Of a DNA stretch of 64,000 nt, positions 48,770 through 55,944 are shown piece by piece. The stretch comes from an uncultured Aquimarina sp. (GTDB lineage: Bacteria > Bacteroidota > Bacteroidia > Flavobacteriales > Flavobacteriaceae), in NCBI GenBank assembly GCA_947489685.1, contig CANLEM010000002.1, positions 682,001 to 746,000 of the forward strand. Direction: 5' to 3'. A model generated the notes under the pieces. That model did not search any database. It worked only from the letters and a program-made list of their open reading frames with translations, and was not told where the DNA came from. Positions within the stretch are counted from its first letter, which is position 1, and each line of letters starts with the position of its first letter. A program made the translations under genes and the position numbers.

Positions 48770-49192
48770 CTAATTTCCTATTTCGGGAAAAAAATGTTTC
48801 TGAAAGAGATGATCAATCTTATCCGAGGTCAATGGTTTTTGGATAATATCGATTACATATCGGTTTTGTAACATACTCTCAAATTCATTCTTCCGTTTTG
48901 ACTCAGTCAACATAATGATTTTAACGTTGCGAATTATTTTTATATCCAATTCTCTAAATTTGCTTAGAAATTCTGAGCCATTCATATTGGGCATATGCAT
49001 ATTAAGCACTATCAAATCTGGTTTTAGGGTAGTATCTTCTTTTACTTGTTTTAAATAATCCAGCGCTTCAAAACCACTGGTTACTTTGCGTATATTACTT
49101 AATACACAATATTTTAACAAGCGATATTGATTTAAAAAATTATGAGACCTATCTTGATTAACAAGAAGTATACACTTAATTATTTTTTTCAT
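48770..49192 (-). CDS. Receiver-domain protein lacking the phospho-acceptor Asp
   Basis: 140 residues from the ATG at 49192. The fold is a response-regulator receiver (PDLIVLNMHMPNMNG, MLTESK, QKPL), but the phosphorylated Asp is Asn64 and the first acidic residues read VNQD. The switch Thr and Lys are kept. It is therefore a pseudo-receiver that probably works without phosphorylation. It sits between peptide genes and diverges from the lanthipeptide gene. The frame is open to 49300, but the extra 36 residues are hydrophobic and atypical. Confidence 0.88.
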   Translation of the reverse strand: MKKIIKCILLVNQDRSHNFLNQYRLLKYCVLSNIRKVTSGFEALDYLKQVKEDTTLKPDLIVLNMHMPNMNGSEFLSKFRELDIKIIRNVKIIMLTESKRKNEFESMLQNRYVIDIIQKPLTSDKIDHLFQKHFFPEIGN

Positions 49193-49386
49193 CTGTCCTA
49201 ATGGATTGCTATCACAAATAAAAAAAATAGAGGGAAAGAATATTATTTGTAGATAGTAACACTTTAACAAAAATCGTTTAAGCACATTATAAATCGACAA
49301 AATGTGGATATGTTACTTATCATTTTTGCATAACACATTCATTTTTAAACAAATCAGGACTTCTTCATGTTATATGTTTCGGGTTT

Positions 49387-49424
49387 TTTAAGAACTATCA
49401 TCAAGACTTTGATCAGTTCTTAAA
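49387..49424. promoter_or_regulatory. Long inverted repeat between receiver and lanthipeptide genes
   Basis: TTTAAGAACT (49387-49396) and AGTTCTTAAA (49415-49424) are a perfect 10-bp inverted repeat. The inner ATCAA/TTGAT extends it. It ends three bases before the tandem operator at 49428. No T-tract follows, so a DNA-binding site is more likely than a terminator. Confidence 0.45.
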
Positions 49425-49427
49425 TAA

Positions 49428-49461
49428 ATCCCTACCCAATCCAAACCCATCCCTACCCAAT
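49428..49461 (+). promoter_or_regulatory. Tandem operator with 21-bp period upstream of the lanthipeptide gene
   Basis: ATCCCTACCCAAT occurs twice without mismatch (49428-49440 and 49449-49461), 21 bp apart. This is the spacing expected for LytTR-like tandem-binding activators. The downstream edge lies 141 bases before the precursor start, almost the same as at 11644-11678 in the other peptide locus. A possible -7 box TACATTAG lies at 49507-49514. The regulator is unknown. Confidence 0.6.
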
Positions 49462-49602
49462 ATAAAAGCATGTAAAATCGACATTTATTTAAGCAAGTAA
49501 TCCTTATACATTAGCCCTGCATTTTGGCGATCTAAAATCGTTTGGTGTAGGGTAAGCCGAAAACCTTAAACAGAGTAGGCAATCTTTTAAAATCTCAATA
49601 CA

Positions 49603-49749
49603 ATGAAAAAATCATTGAAAAACTTAGCGCTTAAAAAAGAAATCGTTAGCACCTTACAATTAACCAAAGTAAAAGGTGGAGGTTCGCATTGTTGTATGAC
49701 TGATGGAGCATTTAATACATGCCCTCCTCCAGGACAACAATGTTTGTAA
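49603..49749 (+). CDS. Class I lanthipeptide-type precursor peptide
   Basis: 48 residues. The leader MKKSLKNLALKKEIVSTLQ is of the Bacteroidota lanthipeptide type and ends at KVKGG (residues 22-26). The core is about 22 residues, with Cys at 30, 31, 40 and 47, and Ser28, Thr33 and Thr39 as possible dehydration sites. It lies in front of a LanC gene in the same direction. Only three Ser/Thr face four Cys, so not all Cys can form thioether rings. Confidence 0.8.
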   Translation: MKKSLKNLALKKEIVSTLQLTKVKGGGSHCCMTDGAFNTCPPPGQQCL

Positions 49750-49854
49750 TATAGTAAATGAAGCTGGCCTCGGTTATTTTTAGGTTATAATACATATACT
49801 ACATGGGGTCAGCTTTATAACAGTGAGCACACAGACATTTTCATTTTATTTTAT

Positions 49855-49885
49855 AAAGCTGCCTTTATGTTTAGGCAGCTTTTTT
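49855..49885 (+). terminator. Terminator or attenuator between precursor and LanC genes
   Basis: AAAGCTGCCT and AGGCAGCTTT form a perfect 10-bp stem with an 8-nt loop, then TTTTT. It lies 105 bases past the precursor and 20 bases before the preferred lanC start. Such partial terminators commonly give more precursor than enzyme. Confidence 0.85.
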
Positions 49886-49905
49886 CTATGTTTAATCATA
49901 CCTTC

Positions 49906-51126
49906 ATGGATACACATTCGTTATTATTAAAAAAATTAGCACAGATTAGCGAGGTGCTCAAAAACAACTACCAAACCAAAGAAGATATTGGTGTGTTGGG
50001 AGGCATATCGGGGATAGCGTTATTTCAGTTTTACTATTCAAAACTTATCCAAGATGAGTCACAAGCCGATCTGGGGGTAACACTTTTGACCTCGGTTATC
50101 GAAAAGATAAACAATGGATACAGTTTTCATACCTTTTGTTCGGGTATTGCAGGAGCTGCCTGGGCCATTGAGCTGCTACAAGAAGAAGAATTTGTAAGTG
50201 TAGATTGCGACGAATTATTATCTGGTCTTGATGATTTTTTGATTGATACCATTAAAAATATGGAGGAGGATCAAAATTTTTACGACTTTTTGCATGGTAT
50301 ATTAGGCATCGGTTTTTATTTTTTAAAGAGATATCAAAACACAACATTAGACACCTTAAAGAACAAGTACAAAAACACACTATTGGCCATAGTGAGTTTG
50401 CTTCAAAAACGATCACAACGCAAGGGGGATTACGTTACGTGGGAATCGTATTTGATACGATCCGAAGGAATAAAAGGGTATAACCTTAGCCTGGCACATG
50501 GGATTACAAGCATACTTAATTTTTTATCGCGATTGGTGGTGTATGATGATTTTAAGAGTAGCACCTATACCTTACTGCATGAAGCTGTAGGGTATATTTT
50601 GAGCTTAAAAATTAAAGATACTGCCTGCACCTATTCGTACCCTAGTTGGATGACTACTGATCATAAAAATAGTGAGACCTCGAGACTAGCATGGTGTTAT
50701 GGGGATTTGGGGGTCAGTATTACCTTGTGGCGTGTTGGCAAAGCGCTGAATCATGACCGCTATAAGAATGAAGCGCTAGAAATAGTACAACATGCAGCCA
50801 AAAGAAGAGATCTTAATGAAGCCGGAGTAAAAGATGCTGGTTTGTGCCACGGTGCTTATGGTATTATGCATATGTATAGCTATATGTATGCCGAAACGCA
50901 AGACCCAATTTGTAAAGAGGCTATGGATTTTTGGATGGATCAGGCACTAGAGATGGCAACGCAAGAAGAAAAATATGCCGGTTACCCAAAATGGGTAGGT
51001 GGTGAACAACCAGTATGGCAGCTTGAACTTAATTTGCTAGAAGGTCTTGCTGGTATAGGATTATCGATAATATCCTATTTGGCGCCGTTTAAGACCAAAT
51101 GGGATCAATGTTTATTGATTGGTTAG
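49906..51126 (+). CDS. LanC-family lanthionine cyclase
   Basis: 406 residues from the ATG at 49906. LanC proteins use zinc to activate Cys thiols that add to dehydrated Ser/Thr. The zinc ligands are visible as Cys264 (WCYGDLG) and Cys314-His315 (CHGAYG). The GxxG-rich double-helix repeats of the alpha/alpha toroid run through the chain (LSLAHGITSILN, LLEGLAGIGLS). The open frame reaches 49867, but that start lies inside the terminator hairpin. No LanB dehydratase, protease or transporter gene is in the window, so this is an orphan cyclase or works with a remote enzyme. Confidence 0.92.
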   Translation: MDTHSLLLKKLAQISEVLKNNYQTKEDIGVLGGISGIALFQFYYSKLIQDESQADLGVTLLTSVIEKINNGYSFHTFCSGIAGAAWAIELLQEEEFVSVDCDELLSGLDDFLIDTIKNMEEDQNFYDFLHGILGIGFYFLKRYQNTTLDTLKNKYKNTLLAIVSLLQKRSQRKGDYVTWESYLIRSEGIKGYNLSLAHGITSILNFLSRLVVYDDFKSSTYTLLHEAVGYILSLKIKDTACTYSYPSWMTTDHKNSETSRLAWCYGDLGVSITLWRVGKALNHDRYKNEALEIVQHAAKRRDLNEAGVKDAGLCHGAYGIMHMYSYMYAETQDPICKEAMDFWMDQALEMATQEEKYAGYPKWVGGEQPVWQLELNLLEGLAGIGLSIISYLAPFKTKWDQCLLIG

Positions 51127-51161
51127 TTTTTTGAATTAAATACACACAGTACCAAAAAGAG

Positions 51162-51191
51162 GGCAGTCACTTAAATGTGACTGTCTTTCTT
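51162..51191 (+). terminator. Terminator of the LanC gene
   Basis: GGCAGTCAC and GTGACTGTC form a 9-bp stem (one G-T pair) with a 6-nt loop, followed by TTTCTT, 36 bases past the stop. Confidence 0.75.
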
Positions 51192-51533
51192 AATATCTAT
51201 ATGAATGTTACCGTTTACTGATACTCTGCATGGAAAACATATCCGCGCTATCGTATCCAAGAGATCTGACCTAGCTTTAAAGCTACTAGTCTAGACTAGC
51301 GGAAGTGGGGGGAATACGTGAAATTACATTTAATAGCTTAATCTAAATCTTTCTTAAAGAGAAGTTTGCCAAAGATCCAATCACCATAAGGTCTTTTTTG
51401 CATTGTTAAAATTACTTCTGCTTTAGATTTTGACTTCTAAACACCTATTCAATACAAAAAATCCGATAACCTTTATCAGATTACCAGATTTTTCATTTTT
51501 ACAACTTATCTATTATCAAGATTCAATATCAGT
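51192..51533. other. Gene-free stretch between LanC and a minus-strand peptide
   Basis: 342 bases with no credible ORF or strong repeat. Short palindromes such as CTAGTCTAGACTAG (51288-51301) occur but show no clear function. Confidence 0.4.
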
Positions 51534-51713
51534 TTAGCATCTTCCATCATAACGATCGTTGTATTTAACTTTAATGACACCATCTTCATTCCAAACAACT
51601 TTTTTACAACCTCCATTACCATCTGGGAGATAGGAAACGGATCTTCCTCCTTTAATAGATTCTAAATCAACTCTATTTAAAGTAACACCTAAACTTGAAA
51701 TTTTTTTTAACAT
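51534..51713 (-). CDS. Double-glycine-leader peptide (59 residues)
   Basis: The frame starts at the ATG 51713 with MLKKISSLGVTLNRVDLESI and then KGG (residues 21-23), clearly the same leader type as the other peptides. The 36-residue core has only two Cys (36 and 59), is basic and aromatic, and ends in GRC. Two Cys allow one ring-closing disulfide. It stands alone on the minus strand between LanC and the RHS module. Confidence 0.75.
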   Translation of the reverse strand: MLKKISSLGVTLNRVDLESIKGGRSVSYLPDGNGGCKKVVWNEDGVIKVKYNDRYDGRC

Positions 51714-51755
51714 AATACAATATTTATTAAGATTAATTATTTTAAACTATCGCCC

Positions 51756-51824
51756 TGTTCCCTAAACATCAAAAATGTTACCCATAGAACTGAAAAAATA
51801 TTTTTTTACTCAAAATTTTGAGTA
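51756..51824 (-). promoter_or_regulatory. Upstream repeats and palindrome of the 59-residue peptide gene
   Basis: TGTTCCCTA (from 51756) and TGTTACCCA (from 51776) are imperfect repeats 20 bp apart and resemble the TGTTCCAA repeats at 11650 and 11671. At 51807-51824 lies the perfect 18-bp palindrome TACTCAAAATTTTGAGTA. Both lie 42-111 bases upstream of the start. Confidence 0.4.
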
Positions 51825-51897
51825 GATAGAAACTTTTAAATTACAGGTCATTCAGTCGCCATTAAGGCTAGTATTTTAATAAAAATCGGAAATTATC

Positions 51898-52061
51898 CCC
51901 CGCTAGCGCAAGTTTGCAACTTGTGCTTCGCACAAAACTAGGCAAACCACCTAAAAATATAACAAGCCAGTTTCAAAAAATGAAACCGGCTTGTTGTTAT
52001 ATATCCTGCTCTCTCTCTACCCAGCTTTAACGGCACCCGTCTCAGACGAGCGCTAGCGGGG
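51898..52061. repeat. Structured element bounded by a perfect inverted repeat
   Basis: CCCCGCTAGCGC (51898-51909) and GCGCTAGCGGGG (52050-52061) are exact reverse complements 140 bases apart. Inside are the palindrome CAAGT-TTGCA-ACTTG, the hairpin TTGTGC-TTC-GCACAA and a strong stem ACAAGCC...GGCTTGT (51962-51994). Similar GC-rich elements flank RHS genes in Flavobacteriia as far as I recall. It lies just beyond the RHS immunity gene and may be a miniature mobile or recombination element. Confidence 0.5.
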
Positions 52062-52095
52062 AGCTATTTAGTTTAAGTTTTTATCTACACTTTCA

Positions 52096-52500
52096 TCACT
52101 TATAGATGTAATCTCGATTGCTAGGTTTTTCTAACCATAAGATTGTATTCCAAAGGGATTTCATTGTTGATTTATTTTTTAGCCATATTCTATCATTATC
52201 AATCGTAATGTATTTATAACTAACAAAAATCTTCCCTTTTTTCAAGGCATTATCGTGTAAAATATCTGAAAAATCACTTAGTGCAACTTTTCCTTTATCC
52301 CCGTTTAATGAAGAATAAAAGACATGTTCTTCTCCTAAAATAGTATACAAATCATCATTTTTTTGAATACCAAGTAACACCTTTTTACCTTCATTTCTTA
52401 AACTACTTATGATTTTTGAAGATTCATCTACAAAATGACTCCCAGCATGTTTTTCTAAATTATTACGTTTAATTCTTTCTTTCAAATAATTTGATTTCAT
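52096..52500 (-). CDS. Probable immunity protein of the RHS toxin
   Basis: 134 residues with no recognised domain. It is hydrophilic, without a signal peptide or membrane helix. Its ATG follows the RHS stop codon directly, the standard place of the cognate immunity gene in polymorphic toxin systems. The role is inferred from position only. Confidence 0.65.
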   Translation of the reverse strand: MKSNYLKERIKRNNLEKHAGSHFVDESSKIISSLRNEGKKVLLGIQKNDDLYTILGEEHVFYSSLNGDKGKVALSDFSDILHDNALKKGKIFVSYKYITIDNDRIWLKNKSTMKSLWNTILWLEKPSNRDYIYK

Positions 52501-53688
52501 TTACTTTAGAGGTTTCGTTAAAATATATCTATTACCAGTAACCCAAGCACGCCATCCACTTTGAATATTGTACCCCATAAATCCTTGTCCTGATTGTATC
52601 CTTTTATTTAACGCATTTACTATAACTTTATCTACAGAAATACCAGAGGAAACTCTCATACTAGAAGCACCATTAGCCTTAAAAGCTTCTTCTACTAATT
52701 TAATGTCTCCTGGTTTAAAATTTTTCAAAAAACCAATATTAATATTAGCTACTCCATTTTTTATTCTGGCAAAAGCAGTTAAATTTCCTAATCTTTTAAA
52801 AGCTGCAGCGGCTTCATCACTAAACTTTACTGCTCCTTGAGCTACATTCACCCCTTTAGCTATATTTCTAGCCCTAACTATTCTGATTACCCAAGCACCC
52901 CCTTGAAGTACTTTGACTGTTGCCCATTCTCCCGAGATGAATAAAACTATTTGTCCTGCTGCTTCAGCGCTTTGTCTTTCATTCTGAGCAATATCAGCTT
53001 CTGTAGGATTATATGGATCATTTCCATTTAAAAAAGCAGTCCTTGACTCTCCATTGTATGCCATTCCGTAAAGCTCTCCCGTACCCATATCCTTTACGTC
53101 CTTTTTTTGGTTTTTCTTTTTCTGCTTCTTTGGATCTGTAGTTCCAGTTTCTTCTCCTGAACTATTATAATGATGAATTAATCCATCATTAGCTGTATTC
53201 TCAAATATCTTATTGATATCTATCCCATCAGCACCACTTGGATCGGCAATAACTATTGGATTATTATCAAAGGCATTATAAGTTGAATTAGAAAAATGTG
53301 TAACTGGATCAATACTAGTCCATCTGGCAATAGTAGGATCGTATTGACGTAGTGGCATTTCATATAGATCAAGTCCTAATGCTTTTTCTTCTTCTATCCC
53401 ATTAAATCCATACAGGTGATTTCTCCCTCTATAGGTATCATTATACCCCTTGTGCTGTAGTCCAAAAGGATAATAATTCTTCTCTTGGATGATTTCACTT
53501 TGAGAGATTGTGCCATCTTTATTAGCATCTTTATAAGATAACCTGATATTATCCAGATGATCTTTAAATTGATAGACATACTTATACCCATCTGCTTCTT
53601 TTTCTACAATCCCTTCTGGGTGGTTAAAGAACTCAAGATTGCCATTCTTATAGACATAATTACCAGCATACTCCTTTATGCATAAAAT
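52501..53688 (-). pseudogene. RHS repeat protein remnant: core motif plus C-terminal toxin domain
   Basis: The frame is open from 53688 to 52501 (395 residues). It starts inside the RHS region (EYAGNYVYKNGNLEFFNHPE, then YYPFGLQHKGYN) and holds the RHS core YDPTIARWTSIDPVTHF...NPIVIADPSGADG. The first in-frame ATG is at 53358. The 220 residues after the core are a variable toxin tip with a hydrophobic segment (AAGQIVLFISGEWATV) and no motif I recognise. The about 2000-residue N-terminal part is missing, and homology stops near 53680, where the mobile island begins. It may be a truncated gene or a silent tip cassette. Confidence 0.8.
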
Positions 53689-53963
53689 CTAGTCTCAGAG
53701 CCTCTCTGCAAGCCTAGTGTTGCTCTAAAGCAAAAGTTAAGAACATCCTTTCTATCATCTATCCTACTACATGGCTAAAGTAGTAAAATCTAAGTTCCCA
53801 ACCATGTTGTTTATGTGCCATTCTGGTTTAATCTGAGGTGTTGTGCTAGTATGCCAGAAGGAGCAGAAAGGACATACTCTGACAACTTAACTGCTACATT
53901 GTGGCTCTAATTTTAATGTAGTTTTACCTATATTAGATGAACTAACCACCTAAACCATTTGAT
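53689..53963. other. Left-end gap of the island with a repeated motif
   Basis: 275 bases without an ORF. TGCCAGAAGGAGCAGAAAGG (53852-53871) recurs in similar form at 60325-60345 (TGCCAGAAGGAGAGGAAAGG) and, less well kept, on the minus strand at 61843-61863. These may be binding sites of an island protein. Confidence 0.4.
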
Positions 53964-54422
53964 ATGCAAGAAATAAGGGACAGGATACAAGAAGTAAAGG
54001 ATAGACAAAAGCTTTCTTGGGAAGGTATGTTCTATAGCATGCAGAGAATAGACTTGCTAATCATTTCAATTAGTGGCGCAGGTATTTATGTGTGCTTGGA
54101 GACAATAAAGTACTTAACTGATGCAAGCACATGTGTATCATGGCAAATTAAGGTCTCTGGTGCTACATTCCTATTTGCAATCATTTTAAACTTTCTGTCT
54201 CAGTTATCAGGTTATAAAACCAATGAGAAAGATTACTTAATGTGTCAAGCTGAAATTGAAGCAGGTAATAAAATAAGTAAATCAGAACAAGAGCAGATAG
54301 ACTCTTATGATAGGCTATCTGAGAGATATACTACAGCAACTAGACGGTTCAACTATCTAAGTATGCTATTCATGTTTATAGGGTTAACCTCAATAATGTA
54401 CTACTTCCTTTTTATCTTTTAG
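53964..54422 (+). CDS. Membrane protein of unknown function (three helices)
   Basis: 152 residues. An N-terminal charged helix (EIRDRIQEVKDRQKLSWEG) is followed by transmembrane segments near residues 28-46, 60-80 and 130-150, with a charged segment (NKISKSEQEQIDSYDRLSER) between the last two. I do not recognise the family. It is the only plus-strand gene at this end of the island and overlaps the next gene tail to tail by 11 bases. Confidence 0.7.
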   Translation: MQEIRDRIQEVKDRQKLSWEGMFYSMQRIDLLIISISGAGIYVCLETIKYLTDASTCVSWQIKVSGATFLFAIILNFLSQLSGYKTNEKDYLMCQAEIEAGNKISKSEQEQIDSYDRLSERYTTATRRFNYLSMLFMFIGLTSIMYYFLFIF

Positions 54423-54552
54423 GAGGCTTTGTTGTTGGAGGTCTGGTAACTCCTTTATTACCTGAACCTGTCCTTGGCTTAGAAGGAGCTGAAGGTCTTG
54501 GGTTTGAAGGTTTAGGGGTAGAAGGTCTTGTTGAAGGTGGTCTTTTTGCCAT
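54412..54552 (-). CDS. Proline/lysine-rich 46-residue protein
   Basis: The frame from the ATG at 54552 encodes MAKRPPSTRPSTPKPSNPRP and further PxP-type repeats up to TKPPKR. It is extremely basic and contains no aliphatic core. Similar very short, disordered Pro-rich proteins occur in Bacteroidota mobile elements. It lies 15 bases behind the secreted protein gene, in the same direction. The function is unknown. Confidence 0.45.
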   Translation of the reverse strand: MAKRPPSTRPSTPKPSNPRPSAPSKPRTGSGNKGVTRPPTTKPPKR

Positions 54553-54567
54553 GATACTTAAACTATT

Positions 54568-55134
54568 TTAATTACACATACTTCTAGACACATAGGTCTT
54601 ATTGCCATTAGAGTTTACATAGTAACAGCCACCTCTAGGGCCTCTTATATAAGATCTGGAAGTATACCTTCTTTTTCTTGTTGTAGAGTTTATAAGTGAG
54701 GAGCTATAATTATTTGTGGTTCTTGTCTTTTGTACTATTTGTTTTAAAGCTTTGCTTGGTCTAACAAGTTTTGCTTTGATATAGCCAATCTGGTGGTTGT
54801 GAATAACTTCATATTTGTTTGAATATGGTTTAAACTTAATCACATATACAGTGTCCTTGCGTCGAACTCTAGCTATTTCTTTACTTGAATCATAAAGCTC
54901 TTCATAAATGTACCCATCACTCCTAACAATTGACTTAATAGCCTTATCCTTCATTTTAGCATAAAGCATAAGATTATCTAAAGAATCTATTGTTTCAATC
55001 ATATCAGTAGCCTCTCTGATTAGATCACGGCGTTTTGATTCCAAGCTATCTCTTATCACCTTTAACTCTTCAATTGTCTGTGACATTAGTGACTGAGAAA
55101 TAGCCAAGAACAATAGAAAGATAGTTTTGTTCAT
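54568..55134 (-). CDS. Secreted protein with C-terminal basic adaptor-like motif
   Basis: 188 residues. A signal peptide (TIFLLFLAISQSLMSQ) is followed by a coiled coil (residues 20-60), a beta-rich middle and the C-terminal motif RGPRGGCYYVNSNGNKTYVS. This resembles the PBCV-type basic adaptor repeat seen at the ends of many Bacteroidota proteins, with two Cys that may pair (near residues 166 and 187). The exact role is unknown. Confidence 0.72.
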   Translation of the reverse strand: MNKTIFLLFLAISQSLMSQTIEELKVIRDSLESKRRDLIREATDMIETIDSLDNLMLYAKMKDKAIKSIVRSDGYIYEELYDSSKEIARVRRKDTVYVIKFKPYSNKYEVIHNHQIGYIKAKLVRPSKALKQIVQKTRTTNNYSSSLINSTTRKRRYTSRSYIRGPRGGCYYVNSNGNKTYVSRSMCN

Positions 55135-55763
55135 TGATGCAATTAGTTATTAGATTAAATCAACATTGTTGTTCATTAACATTTGGATTCAAGCTTAAGC
55201 TGCATAGGCCATGGTTGCTGAGCTTCAGTTTTAATCTAAATGCTAGCCATGCGGCTATGGAGCTTTATATACAAATCAAGCCTGTTAAAGATAACCATTT
55301 ATTCATTTGCTTCATTATGGTTTTCCTCAATCTAGCTGCATTGCATGCAAAACTGGCGAAGCTCAGCTGAGTGGAGCAGCTGACACACAAGAGGGAATGA
55401 AATGACTTGTGTGCCAGTTGAAATATTGTGACCTTAACTTGTTGTGTTATCTTCACAATATTTCAGCTAAGCTGCGACTTAGCTGCGAAGCCCATGTAAC
55501 AGTGATTTTGCTTAATGTATTGATCTTGTGGCTTTAGCCACTCCTTATTGTTTTTAAGCAAAAAGGGAGCTGTGGGTGAAGATTGAAGGCATCACGCGAA
55601 GTCAAGTAATAATTAGCTTCTGACCAGAGGTGAAGAAGTAATTATGGTGCTTTAGCAACTTGCAAAGCTGTGTATGCCTGATTGAAGAACTCCTTTGGAC
55701 AGCCCTTAACTTGGGGTTGTCACAGGCTTTTGCTCAAAGAAGCCCAAACCTAATGGTCTGATA
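55135..55763. other. Palindrome-rich non-coding region of the island
   Basis: 629 bases without a credible gene. TGAAATATTGTGA (55419-55431) and TCACAATATTTCA (55453-55465) are perfect 13-bp inverted repeats with a 21-base spacer. CACACAAG (55383-55390) pairs with CTTGTGTG, and the flanking AACTGGC/GCCAGTT extends this stem around an inserted hairpin. Further on lie CAGCTAAG/CTTAGCTG and GTGGCT/AGCCAC. It lies behind the recombinase operon and could be a recombination site, replication origin or structured RNA. Confidence 0.45.
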
Positions 55764-55940
55764 TTATTGTAGGTATTCACTAAACAACAATATTTTAGAG
55801 AGCCAGTAGATACATCTACGTATCATTTCAGTTTCTACTTGCCTGTCAAGAATACTGATGATTTCTACTAAGCATTCCTGCAAGTCTTCATGTTGTATCC
55901 AATGTTTTATGGGTATTCTAATTTCTTTGTATTCATTCAT
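55764..55940 (-). CDS. 58-residue protein coupled to the recombinase genes
   Basis: The ATG at 55940 lies four bases after the stop of the second recombinase. The product (MNEYKEIRIPIKHWIQHEDL, then LQECLVEIISILDRQVETEM) is helical, charged and without Cys clusters. Tight spacing and good protein-like composition argue for a real third gene of the recombinase operon, perhaps an accessory or directionality factor. Confidence 0.55.
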   Translation of the reverse strand: MNEYKEIRIPIKHWIQHEDLQECLVEIISILDRQVETEMIRRCIYWLSKILLFSEYLQ

Positions 55941-55944
55941 AGTA

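Noticed and set aside
53394..53591. 65-residue minus-strand frame in front of the RHS remnant
   Set aside because: It is an out-of-frame reading of RHS coding sequence. The true RHS frame is open through the same bases.
55134..55370. 78-residue plus-strand frame in the palindrome-rich island gap
   Set aside because: The product has irregular composition and no start context, and the frame runs through inverted repeats. It is better explained as non-coding DNA.
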